From NCBI RefSeq assembly GCF_001866075.3, contig NZ_CP063356.1, positions 1,416,164 to 1,480,163 of the forward strand: 64,000 bases of DNA, in the 5' to 3' direction. This document shows positions 9,609-19,225 of the stretch, one piece after another (position 1 is the first letter of the stretch; each line of letters opens with the position of its first letter). This stretch comes from Anaerobacillus isosaccharinicus. Its GTDB lineage: Bacteria > Bacillota > Bacilli > Bacillales > Anaerobacillaceae. Position numbers and translations under genes: made by a program. The notes below the pieces were generated by a model that was not told where the DNA came from, did not search any database, and worked only from the letters and a program-made list of their open reading frames with translations.

Positions 9609-9696
9609 ATGAAAAATGTAGAATGTAGAATTTTTTTAGGGAAGCTTCGAAGCTAGTCCCACGCCATTTTACATTCTACATTGAATTTTACATTTT
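9605..9696. repeat. Family A element, copy A3 (ychF-rpsF spacer)
   Basis: Left heptads TGAAAAA, TGTAGAA, TGTAGAA; core GAAGCTTCGAAGC; right heptads TTTTACA, TTCTACA and TTTTACA with a 2-nt slip. The right end runs into the ychF stop codon (9695-9697), and the left end overlaps the rpsF promoter -35 box. Confidence 0.87.
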
Positions 9697-10795
9697 AAAC
9701 GTTAAACCTAAAGTGAATAACATCACCATCAGCAACGACATATTCTTTTCCTTCTAGCCTTACTTTCCCTTTTTCCTTAGCCGCAGCATGAGAACCAGCT
9801 TCAACTAGGTCATCATACGCTACTACTTCCGCACGAATAAAACCTCTCTCGAAGTCTGTATGGATGACTCCAGCAGCTTGAGGAGCTTTAGTCCCTTTCC
9901 GAATTGTCCATGCACGAACTTCTTGAACACCTGCTGTAAAATAGGTTGATAATCCTAATAAATGATAAGCAGCGCGGATTAGTTGGTCTAAACCAGATTC
10001 CTTAATTCCTAACTCCTCAAGGAACATTGTCTTTTCTTCGCCTTCAAGTTCAGAAATTTCCTCTTCTATTTTTGCACAAACAACGATAACCTCTGAGTTT
10101 TCTGCTGCAGCAAATTCTCTTACCTTTTGAACTAGTGGATTTTCATCTGCTACAAGTAACCCATCCTCATTCACGTTTGCTACGTATAATACAGGCTTCA
10201 TCGTTAGTAAATGCATTCCTTGGACAATTTTCTTTTGCTCGTCCGTTAAATCTACACTTCTAGCAGGCTTTTCATTTTCAAATGCCTCTTTAAGTAAATT
10301 TAAAATTTCATACTCTGCCATTGCATCTTTATCTCTTTGCTTCAATAACTTTTCAACACGCATAATACGTTTTTCGACTGAATCAAGATCAGCAAGAATT
10401 AATTCTAAGTTAATCACTTCAATATCACGAATTGGATTTACACTACCAGATACGTGAGTGATGTTTTCATCTTCAAAACAACGAACAACATGTGAGATTG
10501 CATCAACTTGGCGAATATGTGATAAAAATTTGTTTCCTAACCCTTCACCCTTACTTGCCCCTTCTACAATTCCTGCAATATCAGTAAATTCAAATGCAGT
10601 TGGAACCGTTTTTTTCGGTTGAACAAGTTCAGTTAACTTATTTAGACGGTGATCAGGAACTTCAACAATCCCTACATTAGGATCAATCGTACAGAATGGA
10701 TAGTTAGCAGACTCTGCTCCTGCTTGTGTAATTGCATTAAATAATGTTGATTTTCCTACGTTAGGCAAACCAACAATTCCAGTCGTTAAAGCCAT
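9695..10795 (-). CDS. ychF: Ribosome-binding ATPase YchF (Obg-family)
   Basis: Obg-like P-loop protein that prefers ATP and binds the 70S ribosome. G1 [16 protein letters not shown]3 [14 protein letters not shown], a coiled-coil insert (about residues 130-200), then a C-terminal TGS domain (about 280-366) ending FRFNV. 366 aa, identical in length to B. subtilis YyaF. ATG 10795 follows GAAGGAAGTG. Monocistronic layout between yyaE and rpsF. Confidence 0.97.
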   Translation of the reverse strand: MALTTGIVGLPNVGKSTLFNAITQAGAESANYPFCTIDPNVGIVEVPDHRLNKLTELVQPKKTVPTAFEFTDIAGIVEGASKGEGLGNKFLSHIRQVDAISHVVRCFEDENITHVSGSVNPIRDIEVINLELILADLDSVEKRIMRVEKLLKQRDKDAMAEYEILNLLKEAFENEKPARSVDLTDEQKKIVQGMHLLTMKPVLYVANVNEDGLLVADENPLVQKVREFAAAENSEVIVVCAKIEEEISELEGEEKTMFLEELGIKESGLDQLIRAAYHLLGLSTYFTAGVQEVRAWTIRKGTKAPQAAGVIHTDFERGFIRAEVVAYDDLVEAGSHAAAKEKGKVRLEGKEYVVADGDVIHFRFNV

Positions 10796-10989
10796 ATCAT
10801 TGACACTTCCTTCATTATTAATAATATTTAATAAATTTCATTATTCAATATTCGTGACACTAATTTACAAGACTAAATCGCGTCCATTAGTTGCAATCAT
10901 GCTAATTATGAAATTCATTTATATAAACTTTAAGTACGAATTCAAAGTTAAAAACAAGTTTTCTAATCCTTCACAATTATATTGATTAA

Positions 10990-11040
10990 AGAAGAAAAGC
11001 GCAAGCGCCCCGTTAGCCCCGACTTGTTAATGTTCTGAAA
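10990..11040 (-). repeat. Family B repeat fragment, copy B1 (right end only)
   Basis: GAAAAGCGCAAGCGCCCC, GTTAGCCCCGAC, then a TGTTCTGA-like tail. It matches, in reverse orientation, the right end of the fuller family B copies at 31709-31834 and 26981-27150. Confidence 0.7.
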
Positions 11041-11042
11041 GG

Positions 11043-11072
11043 AAAAACAAGCCTTGTTAAGCTTGTTTTTTT
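11043..11072 (-). terminator. Terminator of yyaE
   Basis: Minus-strand AACAAGC, 8-nt loop, GCTTGTTTTT. The first half of the stem is the last codons and stop of yyaE. Confidence 0.85.
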
Positions 11073-13057
11073 CTAATATTAACTAGACAATCGTATTGAA
11101 TGCCACCTTGTCCAATATCGGACTCTCCTGATGAAGTAAGGACATTTACAGAACCGCCTAGCTTTTTCCATCTTCCCTCATCAATATTAATCGTATCATC
11201 ATGAGAATTCTTCATTATTTTCGCGCTGCCAGTAATACTGCCACGGTCATTCCAAATTGTGACCTCTTCTCCTTCTGAAAGGCATTTTTCTTTAGCGATT
11301 TTTTCTGATACTTCTACAACTACCTTTGAATCATTAATTAGATGGTAATTTTGCGAATGGTTAGACCTTGATGGATGTTTTGATAACAAATGGTATGGAA
11401 ATTTAGTTTGTTTTGGGCTATTAATTGACTCTAACGGATATTGAAACGTTAGCTTTCCACTCTCCCCGTCCTTTAACGCTTTGGTGGACGAAAATTCATA
11501 TTTACCTGATGGAGTTTTAAACTGATAGTCGGACCAAGGGACATCTTGAATTGGGAGTTTCACAAATCCTTCCGCTTTGATTTTCTCCAGCGTAATCCCC
11601 TGTTTTTCTAATGATTGTAATCCCATCTTTAGAAATTCGTCATCACTAAATGCAAAGTCTTCACCAAAGCCTAAACGATTGGCAAGTTCTGTCCAAATCC
11701 AATGATCTGCTCTTGCTTCACCTTTTGGCGTGACAAGCCTCGGCCCATAATTAACATAACTATGGTACATTGAAGCATAATAAATATCTTCTTCCTCAAA
11801 AACGGTTGTACAAGGAAGGATATAATCAGCTAGCTCTGCCGTATCTGTCATAAATTGATCAATGACAACTAACGTCTCTATCGACGTAAAAGCTTCTTCT
11901 ACTCGATTCGTATCTGGCAACTGTGTCAATGGATTACCTCTAGTTACAAACGCCATTTTTATTGGCGGGTCTTGTTCAGATAAGATTTTTTCAGCTTGAT
12001 TCATTCTCGTAAAAACTCTATTTTGAAACCTTCGATTAGATAACGTTAAATTGCTTACATCAAATGATTGTCCCACCGGTAGATGTCCATAATTTGCACC
12101 GCCACCTTTAATTCCGACATTACCACTTATAGCAACTAATGCATCTATTAATCTAATCATACTGCCACCATTAGCATACCTTTGCATTCCTAAACCAAGA
12201 TACGTAGAAGTAGGACCACTACTATAATGACTAGCTAAAAGATTTATTGTTTCTTCTGACACTGAGGTTTGAGAAACGATTTCAGATAGCTCTATCTCAT
12301 CTATATACGCCATAAACTCATTATAACCATAGGTATGATTACGAATGAATTCCTCATCTACTAAATTCATTTTTTTTAATTGTTTTATTACACCAATCGC
12401 CAAAAGACCATCCATTCCTGGTCTCACAGCAATATAGACATCTGCTAGTTTGGCAGTTTGGTGGTATAGAGGATCGATCACAGTTACGTGAATACCTCTT
12501 TTTTTTGCTTCTATTAAGTTTGCATACAAATGAATATTTGTACTTGCAGCATTTCTACCCCATATAACCGTATTTTTACTATTGAAAATATCTTCTGGAG
12601 CATGAGCTGCACTATTACCAAAATCCCGTATCTGCGCTTCAATTCCTGCTCCCCAGCATAGACTACCTACTACCTCTGTCACTCCACCATAGCAATTAAA
12701 AAAACGATGGTCTAAATTTTTTAATAAGCCATTATTAGAATAATCATGACTATGAAGGACAGCAGTTGAACCATACCTATTTTTAGTAAAGAGTAGCTTT
12801 TCTGCAATTTCATCAAGAGCTTGGTCCCATGAAATTTCTACAAAATCGCCATTATTCTTTTTTAATGGCTTCGTAATCCGAGAAGGGGCGTTTGTTCTTG
12901 CCTCTAACATCCTACCTCTATTGCATATATGCCCCTTTGTAACTGGGTGTTGTTTGTTTCCAGCTACTTTTACTACGGTGTCATTTTCTACAGTTACAGT
13001 GAAGCCACATGTATCCCAACAATTAAGGGGACAGGCTGATATATCTTTTTTTTCCAT
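11057..13057 (-). CDS. yyaE: YyaE-type molybdopterin oxidoreductase (formate dehydrogenase-like)
   Basis: Catalytic subunit of the DMSO-reductase superfamily, binding a molybdopterin-guanine dinucleotide cofactor and one [4Fe-4S] cluster. The cluster motif is C9-x3-C13-x3-C17-x27-C45. GSLCWGAG near residue 135 may hold the Mo-ligand Cys (inference). The molybdopterin-binding domain occupies the C-terminal ~120 residues, with LLSKHPSRSNHSQNY. 666 aa, the length of B. subtilis YyaE, with the same neighbourhood next to ychF. There is no Tat signal, so it is cytosolic. No electron-transfer subunits lie nearby; substrate unknown. Confidence 0.88.
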   Translation of the reverse strand: MEKKDISACPLNCWDTCGFTVTVENDTVVKVAGNKQHPVTKGHICNRGRMLEARTNAPSRITKPLKKNNGDFVEISWDQALDEIAEKLLFTKNRYGSTAVLHSHDYSNNGLLKNLDHRFFNCYGGVTEVVGSLCWGAGIEAQIRDFGNSAAHAPEDIFNSKNTVIWGRNAASTNIHLYANLIEAKKRGIHVTVIDPLYHQTAKLADVYIAVRPGMDGLLAIGVIKQLKKMNLVDEEFIRNHTYGYNEFMAYIDEIELSEIVSQTSVSEETINLLASHYSSGPTSTYLGLGMQRYANGGSMIRLIDALVAISGNVGIKGGGANYGHLPVGQSFDVSNLTLSNRRFQNRVFTRMNQAEKILSEQDPPIKMAFVTRGNPLTQLPDTNRVEEAFTSIETLVVIDQFMTDTAELADYILPCTTVFEEEDIYYASMYHSYVNYGPRLVTPKGEARADHWIWTELANRLGFGEDFAFSDDEFLKMGLQSLEKQGITLEKIKAEGFVKLPIQDVPWSDYQFKTPSGKYEFSSTKALKDGESGKLTFQYPLESINSPKQTKFPYHLLSKHPSRSNHSQNYHLINDSKVVVEVSEKIAKEKCLSEGEEVTIWNDRGSITGSAKIMKNSHDDTINIDEGRWKKLGGSVNVLTSSGESDIGQGGIQYDCLVNIRKKQA

Positions 13058-13076
13058 ATAATAAACCTCTCCCTAT

Positions 13077-13106
13077 AAAAAAAGCACCTTATTCTGAGTG
13101 CTTTAT
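13077..13106 (-). terminator. Terminator-like hairpin overlapping the yyzM stop
   Basis: Minus-strand AAAGCAC, loop containing the TAA stop, GTGCTTTTTTT. Located between yyzM and yyaE, so it may limit readthrough into yyaE. Confidence 0.85.
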
Positions 13107-13289
13107 TAAAATTTTCTTTATTTTTCTACCAAACTCTTTACGTGGAATTAACACACTGTGATCACAGCCAAGGCACTTTATTCGAATATCCATGCCTAGC
13201 CGAATGATCTTCCAACGATTTTCTCCACAAGGATGAGGCTTTTTCATCTCAACAACATCATTTAAGTCAAATTGTTTTTGATTTTCCAT
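13089..13289 (-). CDS. yyzM: Small DUF951 protein (YyzM-like)
   Basis: A 66-aa protein with the DUF951 pattern: FDLNDVVEMKKPHPCGENRW, then IRLGMDIRIKCLGCDHSVLIPR and a basic tail. The Cys residues in HPCG and CLGCDH could form a zinc site (inference). A homologue sits in the same region in B. subtilis. Good ribosome site GGGAGGGG upstream of ATG 13289. Role unknown, though RNA or DNA binding is compatible with the basic C-terminus. Confidence 0.85.
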   Translation of the reverse strand: MENQKQFDLNDVVEMKKPHPCGENRWKIIRLGMDIRIKCLGCDHSVLIPRKEFGRKIKKILIKHSE

Positions 13290-13383
13290 GTTCGCTTCCC
13301 CTCCCTTAACCTAAAAAACAGATTTATCTATTTGTCATTATACAATAATGAAGACTTAAGATACTATCTTAAAACATAAATCA

Positions 13384-13417
13384 AAAAGAAAGAGAACACA
13401 TTTTGTGCTCCCTTTCT
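13384..13417 (-). terminator. Terminator of the YkvI-like gene
   Basis: Minus-strand AGAAAGGGAGCACA, short loop, TGTGTTCTCTTTCT, followed by U residues. It begins 3 nt after the stop. Confidence 0.85.
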
Positions 13418-13419
13418 AC

Positions 13420-14442
13420 TCATGCTTCACCATGATAATTTTTTGCAATTGGATATAGCAGAATTGCCGCTAATATATATAAATTTAGTACACCGTATAA
13501 TGGGTATAGTACTGCAATTAATGTTGAAAAACCAATTTTCGTCAAAGGGATCATCGCTAAAATGAGGAAAAATGCCAATGCCCACAGTGGGATTGAAACA
13601 TATTTTCTAAATCTCGTTGTTAATCCAAAAAGTCCAGCCGCAGCCGTAGTATATATGGCTACCCATAATAAACCTGACATAACTAAAACCATAAAGTATG
13701 GATAATGTTTAAGAATAGCAAACAATGGAATTTCATAAAACATAATATCGTGAGCGACTTTCAATAAGGACTCATTATAGAGAAAAGAAATACCACCAAG
13801 CACAACTCCACTTCCCACACTTGCAATCCAGATCTCACCTTTTGTTTTTATTTCGCTTCCTATACCAGCTAAAACAGCTACAAGAGGCAAGATATTTAAC
13901 GCTGTGAAAGTAAAAGCTGCCGGCCAATTTCCTTGTTTACTTACACTTAAATTGACTGAAAAGCCTTGAAGGAATTGAAATGAAAGTAAAATTCCGATTA
14001 GAAAAATGATTAAGATCGGCACAACGACTGAATTCATGGATGTAATCCCTTTTGTATCCCAGAAAAACAAGACAACTAGTAATCCTGAAATAAACATAAT
14101 TCCTAGCCAATATGGCAAATGAACAACTTCTAATGTAGCTCCTCCGCCAGCTAACATCACTACTGTCACCGAAAATAAATACAAAATAATCATATAATCA
14201 TACAATCTAGTTAACTTCTTTCCCATTAGAAGTTGTAGCACTGGCACATAATCATTCGTTTTTTGGTTATAGCTTATTCCCATTATGACTGACACGCATA
14301 TACTAAATAAAACCGCAAACAGTATAATTGCAAATCCACTTTCGTTCCCAAAAAACTCCCATAATTCTCTTCCTGATGCATAGCCTGCACCAATCATTGT
14401 TCCAATAATTAAAAACATCCATTTGAAGCCTGCTTTTATCAC
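13420..14442 (-). CDS. YkvI-like membrane transporter (APC superfamily fold)
   Basis: About ten membrane segments. GTMIGAGYASGRELWEFF near the N-terminus resembles the first-helix break of APC-type amino-acid carriers and is shared with B. subtilis YkvI. 340 aa. I place the start at GTG 14442 because AAAGGGTG lies 5 nt before it; ATG 14460, with a weak GGGA site, is the alternative. Divergent from yyaC. Substrate cannot be told from sequence. Confidence 0.7.
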   Translation of the reverse strand: MIKAGFKWMFLIIGTMIGAGYASGRELWEFFGNESGFAIILFAVLFSICVSVIMGISYNQKTNDYVPVLQLLMGKKLTRLYDYMIILYLFSVTVVMLAGGGATLEVVHLPYWLGIMFISGLLVVLFFWDTKGITSMNSVVVPILIIFLIGILLSFQFLQGFSVNLSVSKQGNWPAAFTFTALNILPLVAVLAGIGSEIKTKGEIWIASVGSGVVLGGISFLYNESLLKVAHDIMFYEIPLFAILKHYPYFMVLVMSGLLWVAIYTTAAAGLFGLTTRFRKYVSIPLWALAFFLILAMIPLTKIGFSTLIAVLYPLYGVLNLYILAAILLYPIAKNYHGEA

Positions 14443-14477
14443 ACAAATGCACCCTTTCATTATTTATTCCCGGGCAT

Positions 14478-14507
14478 GTATAGAAAGGAAAAAATATCCG
14501 TATACTA
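14478..14507 (+). promoter_or_regulatory. Possible forespore sigma-F/G promoter of yyaC
   Basis: GTATA at 14478-14482, a 16-bp spacer, and CGTATACTA at 14499-14507 fit loosely a sigma-F/sigma-G pattern. Support is the spore-linked identity of yyaC; the match is imperfect. Confidence 0.35.
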
Positions 14508-14540
14508 ATACTATTAATTTTTAAGATGGGAGGTCATAGG

Positions 14541-15161
14541 ATGATTACACGTAATCTCTTTAAAAAGAAACAGTTACCATTTCGAGTTCATATTGATGAA
14601 ACTAATGCAGCCCATGACTTTGCAAACCAACTACTAGACCTTCTACCAAAACTATTAAAAAGAGATATTGTCATAGTCTGTATTGGCACCGATAGATCAA
14701 CTGGTGATTCTTTAGGACCGTTAATTGGTTCTAGATTAAAAGAAAGTAATTTAGACTTCTTTCACACTTATGGAACATTAGAAAATCCAATTCATGCAGT
14801 AAATCTTGAAGAGAAATTAGCTGAAATTAACGAGAGACATAGTAATGCTTTTGTCATTGGTATCGACGCCTGTCTCGGACGTTCAACAAGTGTTGGCTTT
14901 ATTTCAATTGCGGATGGCCCTGTTAAACCTGGAGCTGCAGTTAATAAAAAGCTTCCACCTGTTGGTGACATTCATATTACTGGTATCGTAAATGTTGGTG
15001 GATTTATGGAATACATGGTACTGCAAAATACTCGCCTTCACTTCGTAATAAAAATGGCTGATAAAATTGCCGAAAGTATCCTTCTTACCGATAAGATACT
15101 TAATAAAGAAAGACAGCGTTCAATGTTAAAAAGCATTAAACCATCCTTTTTCTCTAGTTAA
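14541..15161 (+). CDS. yyaC: YyaC, spore protease GPR-related protein (DUF1256)
   Basis: Member of a sporulation-associated family distantly related to the germination protease GPR. IVCIGTDRSTGDSLGPLIGS near residue 50 and VIGIDACLGR near residue 115 are the conserved acidic segments; VNVGGFMEY follows. Whether it is an active protease is not established. ATG 14541 is preceded by GGGAGGT; a frame from 14526 lacks such a site. 206 aa, one more than in B. subtilis. Divergent from the YkvI-like gene and convergent with the DUF554 gene. Confidence 0.92.
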   Translation: MITRNLFKKKQLPFRVHIDETNAAHDFANQLLDLLPKLLKRDIVIVCIGTDRSTGDSLGPLIGSRLKESNLDFFHTYGTLENPIHAVNLEEKLAEINERHSNAFVIGIDACLGRSTSVGFISIADGPVKPGAAVNKKLPPVGDIHITGIVNVGGFMEYMVLQNTRLHFVIKMADKIAESILLTDKILNKERQRSMLKSIKPSFFSS

Positions 15162-15232
15162 AGAATTATGTAACCTTCAATTCGAAATATTTATTTAGCT
15201 ACTTTAACTATTTAAAACCTTTATTAAGCACG

Positions 15233-15278
15233 AAAAAAGACAACTCCTTACATGTATATGTAGAGGTTGTCTTCTTTT
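15233..15278. terminator. Bidirectional terminator between yyaC and the DUF554 gene
   Basis: AAAAAAGACAACTCCT, loop, AGAGGTTGTCTTCTTTT. A-run on one side and T-run on the other serve both convergent genes. Confidence 0.85.
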
Positions 15279-15340
15279 ATGAATAATTTATTAGTTTTGC
15301 GTTTAAAGCGTAGAGTTTTCAAAGTAGCTCAGTGCAGTTT

Positions 15341-16042
15341 TTAAAAGAAGCTAAGGATCGTAACAATAACGGCTACTACTAGAATTGCTGGTAGTAGATT
15401 AGCTACTCTAATTTTTGTAATTCCAAGAATGTTTAAACCGATCGCTAAAATCATCACGCCACCTGTTGCTGTCATTTCAACAATAAATGCATCCATGATC
15501 ACTTGTGGGACGTAATTTGTTATTTGTGTCGCGAGAATAGCAATCGTTCCTTGATAGACCATTACTGGAAATGCTGAGAACAAAACACCAATACCAAGCG
15601 TACTAGTAAATAAAATTGCGGAAAAACCATCTAACATCGATTTCGTATATAACACGGCATGATCATTTCTTAAACCACTGTCTAGTGCACCAACAATAGC
15701 CATTGCACCAACAACATAGATTAATGTTGCTGTGACAAAACCTTTAGCAAAAGATCCCTCTTCCTTAGCACCTGTTTTTACTTCTAACCATTTCCCAAGT
15801 CTGTTAAGCTTATCCTCTAAATCCCACTTTTCTCCTAAAACTGCACCTATAGCTAAACTTCCTATGACAATTAAGAAGTTCTCACTCTTTAATCCCATTC
15901 CTACTCCAATAATTATTACAGCTAATGCAATGGCTTGCATGACTGTTACTTTCACTCTTTCTGGAATATTTCTTAGCTTTATACCAATTAATGAACCAAT
16001 AATAATTGCTAAACCATTTACAATTGTTCCAAACAACGCCAT
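15341..16042 (-). CDS. DUF554 membrane protein
   Basis: Multi-pass protein (about six or seven hydrophobic segments) opening with LFGTIVNGLAIIIGSLIG, the usual DUF554 start, and GVLFSAFPVMVYQG in the middle. 233 aa, family length. Related to B. subtilis YdfK and E. coli YqgA; function unknown. AGGAGAA ribosome site. 12 nt behind the cysteine desulfurase gene, so probably cotranscribed. B. subtilis does not have this pair here. Confidence 0.85.
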   Translation of the reverse strand: MALFGTIVNGLAIIIGSLIGIKLRNIPERVKVTVMQAIALAVIIIGVGMGLKSENFLIVIGSLAIGAVLGEKWDLEDKLNRLGKWLEVKTGAKEEGSFAKGFVTATLIYVVGAMAIVGALDSGLRNDHAVLYTKSMLDGFSAILFTSTLGIGVLFSAFPVMVYQGTIAILATQITNYVPQVIMDAFIVEMTATGGVMILAIGLNILGITKIRVANLLPAILVVAVIVTILSFF

Positions 16043-16054
16043 TCTCGTCTTCTC

Positions 16055-17215
16055 CTATCCCACTAAACCTTCTTTTATCTCTATAATCATATCAATCCAT
16101 TGGTCAATTTCTTCTATTGTATTATAAAGTCCAAAACTAGCCCGTAACGTACCACCTTCAATTGTTCCAATCGTTTCATGCGCTAATGGCGCACAATGGA
16201 GTCCACCTCTTAATGCAACTTGATAGTGTTGGTCAAATATCATTGCAATTTCTTGGACATCGGTTTCATTAATAATAAACGGAATGACTGCCAACCTTTC
16301 AACATGAAGATCAGGACCAAATACAGTTACACCATTAATATTTTTGAGTTTTTCTAAGCAGTATTTTGTTAATTTCCATTCATGTTGGAAAATAGTCTCG
16401 ACACCTCTACTAACTACTTCATCAATTCCAGCCGATAATCCAGCGATACCTGGTGTGTTTAATGTTCCACTTTCATAGCGGTTTGGTCGTGCTAGAGGTT
16501 GATCTTTTTCTTCAGAATGACTACCAGTTCCCCCATGAAAAAGTGGAGTTAGTTCGATTGATTTTTTAACAATAAGGGCACCCGTTCCTTGTGGACCTAA
16601 TAACCCTTTATGACCTGGAAATGCTAGCATATCGATATTCATTTCTTCCATATTTATCGGCAATATACCCGCTGTTTGTGAAGCATCGACTAAAAAGGAA
16701 ATTCCTCTCTCTTTACAAACTGTCCCGATCATTTCTATTGGAAAAATAGCCCCTGTTAAGTTTGAGCCGTGGCTAGCTACAATTAATTTCGTTTCAGGGA
16801 GTACTTCTGTTAAAAGTTGTTCTCTTGAGATATGACCATTATGATCACTTTTTAAATAGGTAACCTTTACACCTTTTTCTTGTTTTAAATACTCCAAAGG
16901 TCTCCTTACCGAATTATGTTCGTAAGAAGTTGAAATAACATGATCACCTTGTTTTAGATGTAAACCTTTAATTCCTTGATTTAGTGCGTGAGTTGCGTTT
17001 TGACAAAAGATCACATTATTCGGATCTTTTTCGCCAAAAAGCTTTGCTAGCTTTACTCTTGTTTCATATATGACTGACGCTGCCTGATTCGCTAATTGAT
17101 GCCCACCTCGGCCTGGATTGGCTCCAAACTCATTAATGGCTTTGATAACAGCAGTCGCAACAGTGTCTGGCTTTGGAAATGAAGAAGCCGCTTGATCAAA
17201 ATAAATGATTGGCAC
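16055..17215 (-). CDS. Cysteine desulfurase-like class V aminotransferase (EF2568 type)
   Basis: PLP enzyme predicted to release sulfur from cysteine. YFDQAASSFPKP at the start, the PLP lysine in FPGHKGLLGPQG near residue 202, and a Cys in RGGLHCAPLAH near residue 340 that could carry the persulfide. 386 aa. Resembles the SufS-related EF2568/TIGR01977 family rather than NifS or IscS; no sulfur acceptor (SufU, IscU, TusA) is adjacent. Followed by the DUF554 gene. A specific sulfur target is not evident. Confidence 0.85.
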   Translation of the reverse strand: MPIIYFDQAASSFPKPDTVATAVIKAINEFGANPGRGGHQLANQAASVIYETRVKLAKLFGEKDPNNVIFCQNATHALNQGIKGLHLKQGDHVISTSYEHNSVRRPLEYLKQEKGVKVTYLKSDHNGHISREQLLTEVLPETKLIVASHGSNLTGAIFPIEMIGTVCKERGISFLVDASQTAGILPINMEEMNIDMLAFPGHKGLLGPQGTGALIVKKSIELTPLFHGGTGSHSEEKDQPLARPNRYESGTLNTPGIAGLSAGIDEVVSRGVETIFQHEWKLTKYCLEKLKNINGVTVFGPDLHVERLAVIPFIINETDVQEIAMIFDQHYQVALRGGLHCAPLAHETIGTIEGGTLRASFGLYNTIEEIDQWIDMIIEIKEGLVG

Positions 17216-17256
17216 GTTTACCCTCCTAACAAATTTCTCTTTAATCCTATAATTAG

Positions 17257-17300
17257 AAAAAAAGAGACTAACCCTTAAGGATTGGGTTAGACCTCTTAAG
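17257..17300 (-). terminator. Terminator of soj-spo0J
   Basis: Minus-strand AAGAGGTCTAACCC, loop, GGGTTAGTCTCTTTTTT; strong stem with a U-run, about 60 nt after the spo0J stop. Confidence 0.9.
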
Positions 17301-17359
17301 AGACATCTTTACGTCCGTCTTACTTTTTGTCTAGCAAAAAACTAGCTCTTTTCTTATTA

Positions 17360-18205
17360 TTAGTTTCCTTCTAATAACGATAAAATTCTTTCTAAATCAT
17401 CTTCAGAATAAAATTGAATTTCAATCTTACCCCTTTTCTTATTTTTCTTGATCGCAACAGAAGTACCAAAACGATCTCTTAAATACTCTTCTTTTTCTTT
17501 TATGAAAATAGAAGGCTCTTGTTTTTTTCGAATTGTTTCACGTGAAACATTCTCATTTAGATTCTGAATAATTTGTTCTAGTTGCCTGACATTCAGACCT
17601 TCTTCAAGTACCTTTTTGAGTAAAGGTACGAGCTTTTCTTTATTTTTTAATCCTAGTAAAGCTCGTCCATGCCCCATGGAAAGCTCTCCTTCTTCGATTA
17701 AAGCTTGAACTTCGTTTGGTAACTGTAATAAACGAAGATGATTGGCAATATGTGGGCGACTTTTCCCTAAACGCTTTGCAAGCTGCTCTTGTGTTAATTT
17801 TAAATGTTTCATAAGCTTATCGTAGGCAACAGCTTCTTCGATCGAGTTCAAATCTTCCCTTTGTAAGTTCTCAATTAAGGCAAACTCCATCATTTTATCT
17901 TCTGTTAACTCTTTGATAACAACAGGGACTGTTTTTAATCCCGCCTCTGTAGCAGCACGATATCTACGCTCACCTACGACAATTTCATAGCCTTTAATAC
18001 TTTTGCGGACTAGGATTGGTTGTAATATGCCATGGTTTAGGATTGAATCTTTCAACTCAGTAATTGATTCCTCTGAAAAGTACTTTCTTGGTTGATAAGG
18101 ATTTGGCCTTAATTCACTTAATGAAACCTCTTGAATTTGTTCTTGTTTTTCATCCATTGCATCTGGAAAAAATGCTGATATCCCCTTACCTAACCCTTTA
18201 GCCAT
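17360..18205 (-). CDS. parB: Chromosome partitioning protein ParB / Spo0J
   Basis: CTP-dependent clamp that loads at parS and organises the origin region with ParA and SMC. N-terminal ParA-contact segment [17 protein letters not shown]-binding [11 protein letters not shown] and GERRYRAA, a central helix-turn-helix ([20 protein letters not shown]), and a C-terminal dimerisation domain. 281 aa (282 in B. subtilis). ATG 18205 overlaps the soj stop by 8 nt; TTG at 18211 is possible but lacks the right spacing. The gene contains a perfect parS site, as in B. subtilis. Confidence 0.97.
   Translation of the reverse strand: MAKGLGKGISAFFPDAMDEKQEQIQEVSLSELRPNPYQPRKYFSEESITELKDSILNHGILQPILVRKSIKGYEIVVGERRYRAATEAGLKTVPVVIKELTEDKMMEFALIENLQREDLNSIEEAVAYDKLMKHLKLTQEQLAKRLGKSRPHIANHLRLLQLPNEVQALIEEGELSMGHGRALLGLKNKEKLVPLLKKVLEEGLNVRQLEQIIQNLNENVSRETIRKKQEPSIFIKEKEEYLRDRFGTSVAIKKNKKRGKIEIQFYSEDDLERILSLLEGN
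17534..17549. other. parS centromere-like site within spo0J
   Basis: Perfect 16-bp palindrome TGTTTCACGTGAAACA, the consensus ParB nucleation site, inside the spo0J reading frame, the same arrangement as in B. subtilis. Confidence 0.97.
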
Positions 18206-18959
18206 TCGCAACCACTTCCTTTGCTAAATCTAGATAAACTTCAGCTCCCCTTGATTTCGGGTCATAAGTAATGATTGGTTGCCCGTGACTTGGCGCTTCA
18301 CTTAAACGTACATTTCTTGGAATAATTGTTTTAAAAACTTTTTCTCGAAAGTATTTTTTTACTTCATCAATCACTTGAATTCCCAAATTCGTTCTCGCAT
18401 CAAGCATCGTTAACAATACACCTTCAATTGCTAAGTTTTTATTTAAGTGCTTTTGAACTAACCTAACCGTATTTAAAAGTTGACTTAATCCTTCAAGGGC
18501 ATAATACTCACATTGAACTGGTATTAAGACTGAATTAGCAGCTGTCAAAGAATTAATCGTTAATAAACCTAAAGAAGGTGGGCAGTCAATAATGATATAA
18601 TCATATTCTAGTTCCACTTGTTCAAGTGCTCTTCTTAATCGAACTTCCCTTGAAATTGTAGGAACTAGCTCTATTTCAGCACCGGCTAACTGAATAGTAG
18701 AAGGTATAATATGTAAACCGTCTACCGTTGTTTGCCTGATAACTTCTTTTGGACTTATATCTTCAACTAAAATGTTATAAATACAATTTTCAACATCGCC
18801 TTTATCTATACCAATTCCACTTGTTGTATTTCCTTGGGGATCAACGTCAATTAACAGTACTTTTTTACCTAAATGAGCTAGACAAGCACTTAAATTAACA
18901 GCAGTGGTTGTTTTACCAACCCCACCTTTTTGATTCGCGATTGCTATTACTTTCCCCAT
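18198..18959 (-). CDS. soj: Chromosome partitioning ATPase ParA / Soj
   Basis: Deviant Walker ATPase acting with Spo0J on origin segregation and on DnaA control. Deviant Walker [10 protein letters not shown] at about residues 11-19, Walker [14 protein letters not shown] 18959 gives 253 aa, exactly the B. subtilis length, with GAGGTAGGTG just upstream. A frame starting 12 residues earlier adds unconserved sequence. Overlaps spo0J by 8 nt, the usual two-gene operon. Confidence 0.97.
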   Translation of the reverse strand: MGKVIAIANQKGGVGKTTTAVNLSACLAHLGKKVLLIDVDPQGNTTSGIGIDKGDVENCIYNILVEDISPKEVIRQTTVDGLHIIPSTIQLAGAEIELVPTISREVRLRRALEQVELEYDYIIIDCPPSLGLLTINSLTAANSVLIPVQCEYYALEGLSQLLNTVRLVQKHLNKNLAIEGVLLTMLDARTNLGIQVIDEVKKYFREKVFKTIIPRNVRLSEAPSHGQPIITYDPKSRGAEVYLDLAKEVVANG

Positions 18960-19166
18960 TCTTTCACCTACCTCATTTACATGTCTTTCTATCATATTTA
19001 AATAGAATTTTGGTATAAAATGTATCTAGATTAAGATTTTTAACCAAAAAATATCTATCTAAAAATGCATTAGTTATATTTTATCATGAAAATTTAAAAC
19101 TAAGTTATTTTTTACGTTAAAAAATTGAAAAACTATTGATATTGATAGAAAAGTAAATAAAAAAAG

Positions 19167-19190
19167 AACTCAAATCCGAGGAAGTGAGCC
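19167..19190 (-). terminator. Weak terminator-like hairpin after noc
   Basis: Minus-strand CTCA, TCC, loop, GGA, TGAG with mismatches, followed by TTCTTTTTTT. The imperfect stem makes this tentative. Confidence 0.4.
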
Positions 19191-19225
19191 ATAGAATTAA
19201 GATAAATGGTAATTACCTAAAATTA

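Noticed and set aside
14463..14478. TATTCCCGGGCATG as a Noc-binding site
   Set aside because: Only the CCCGGG core fits; several flank positions differ from ATTTCCCGGGAAAT.
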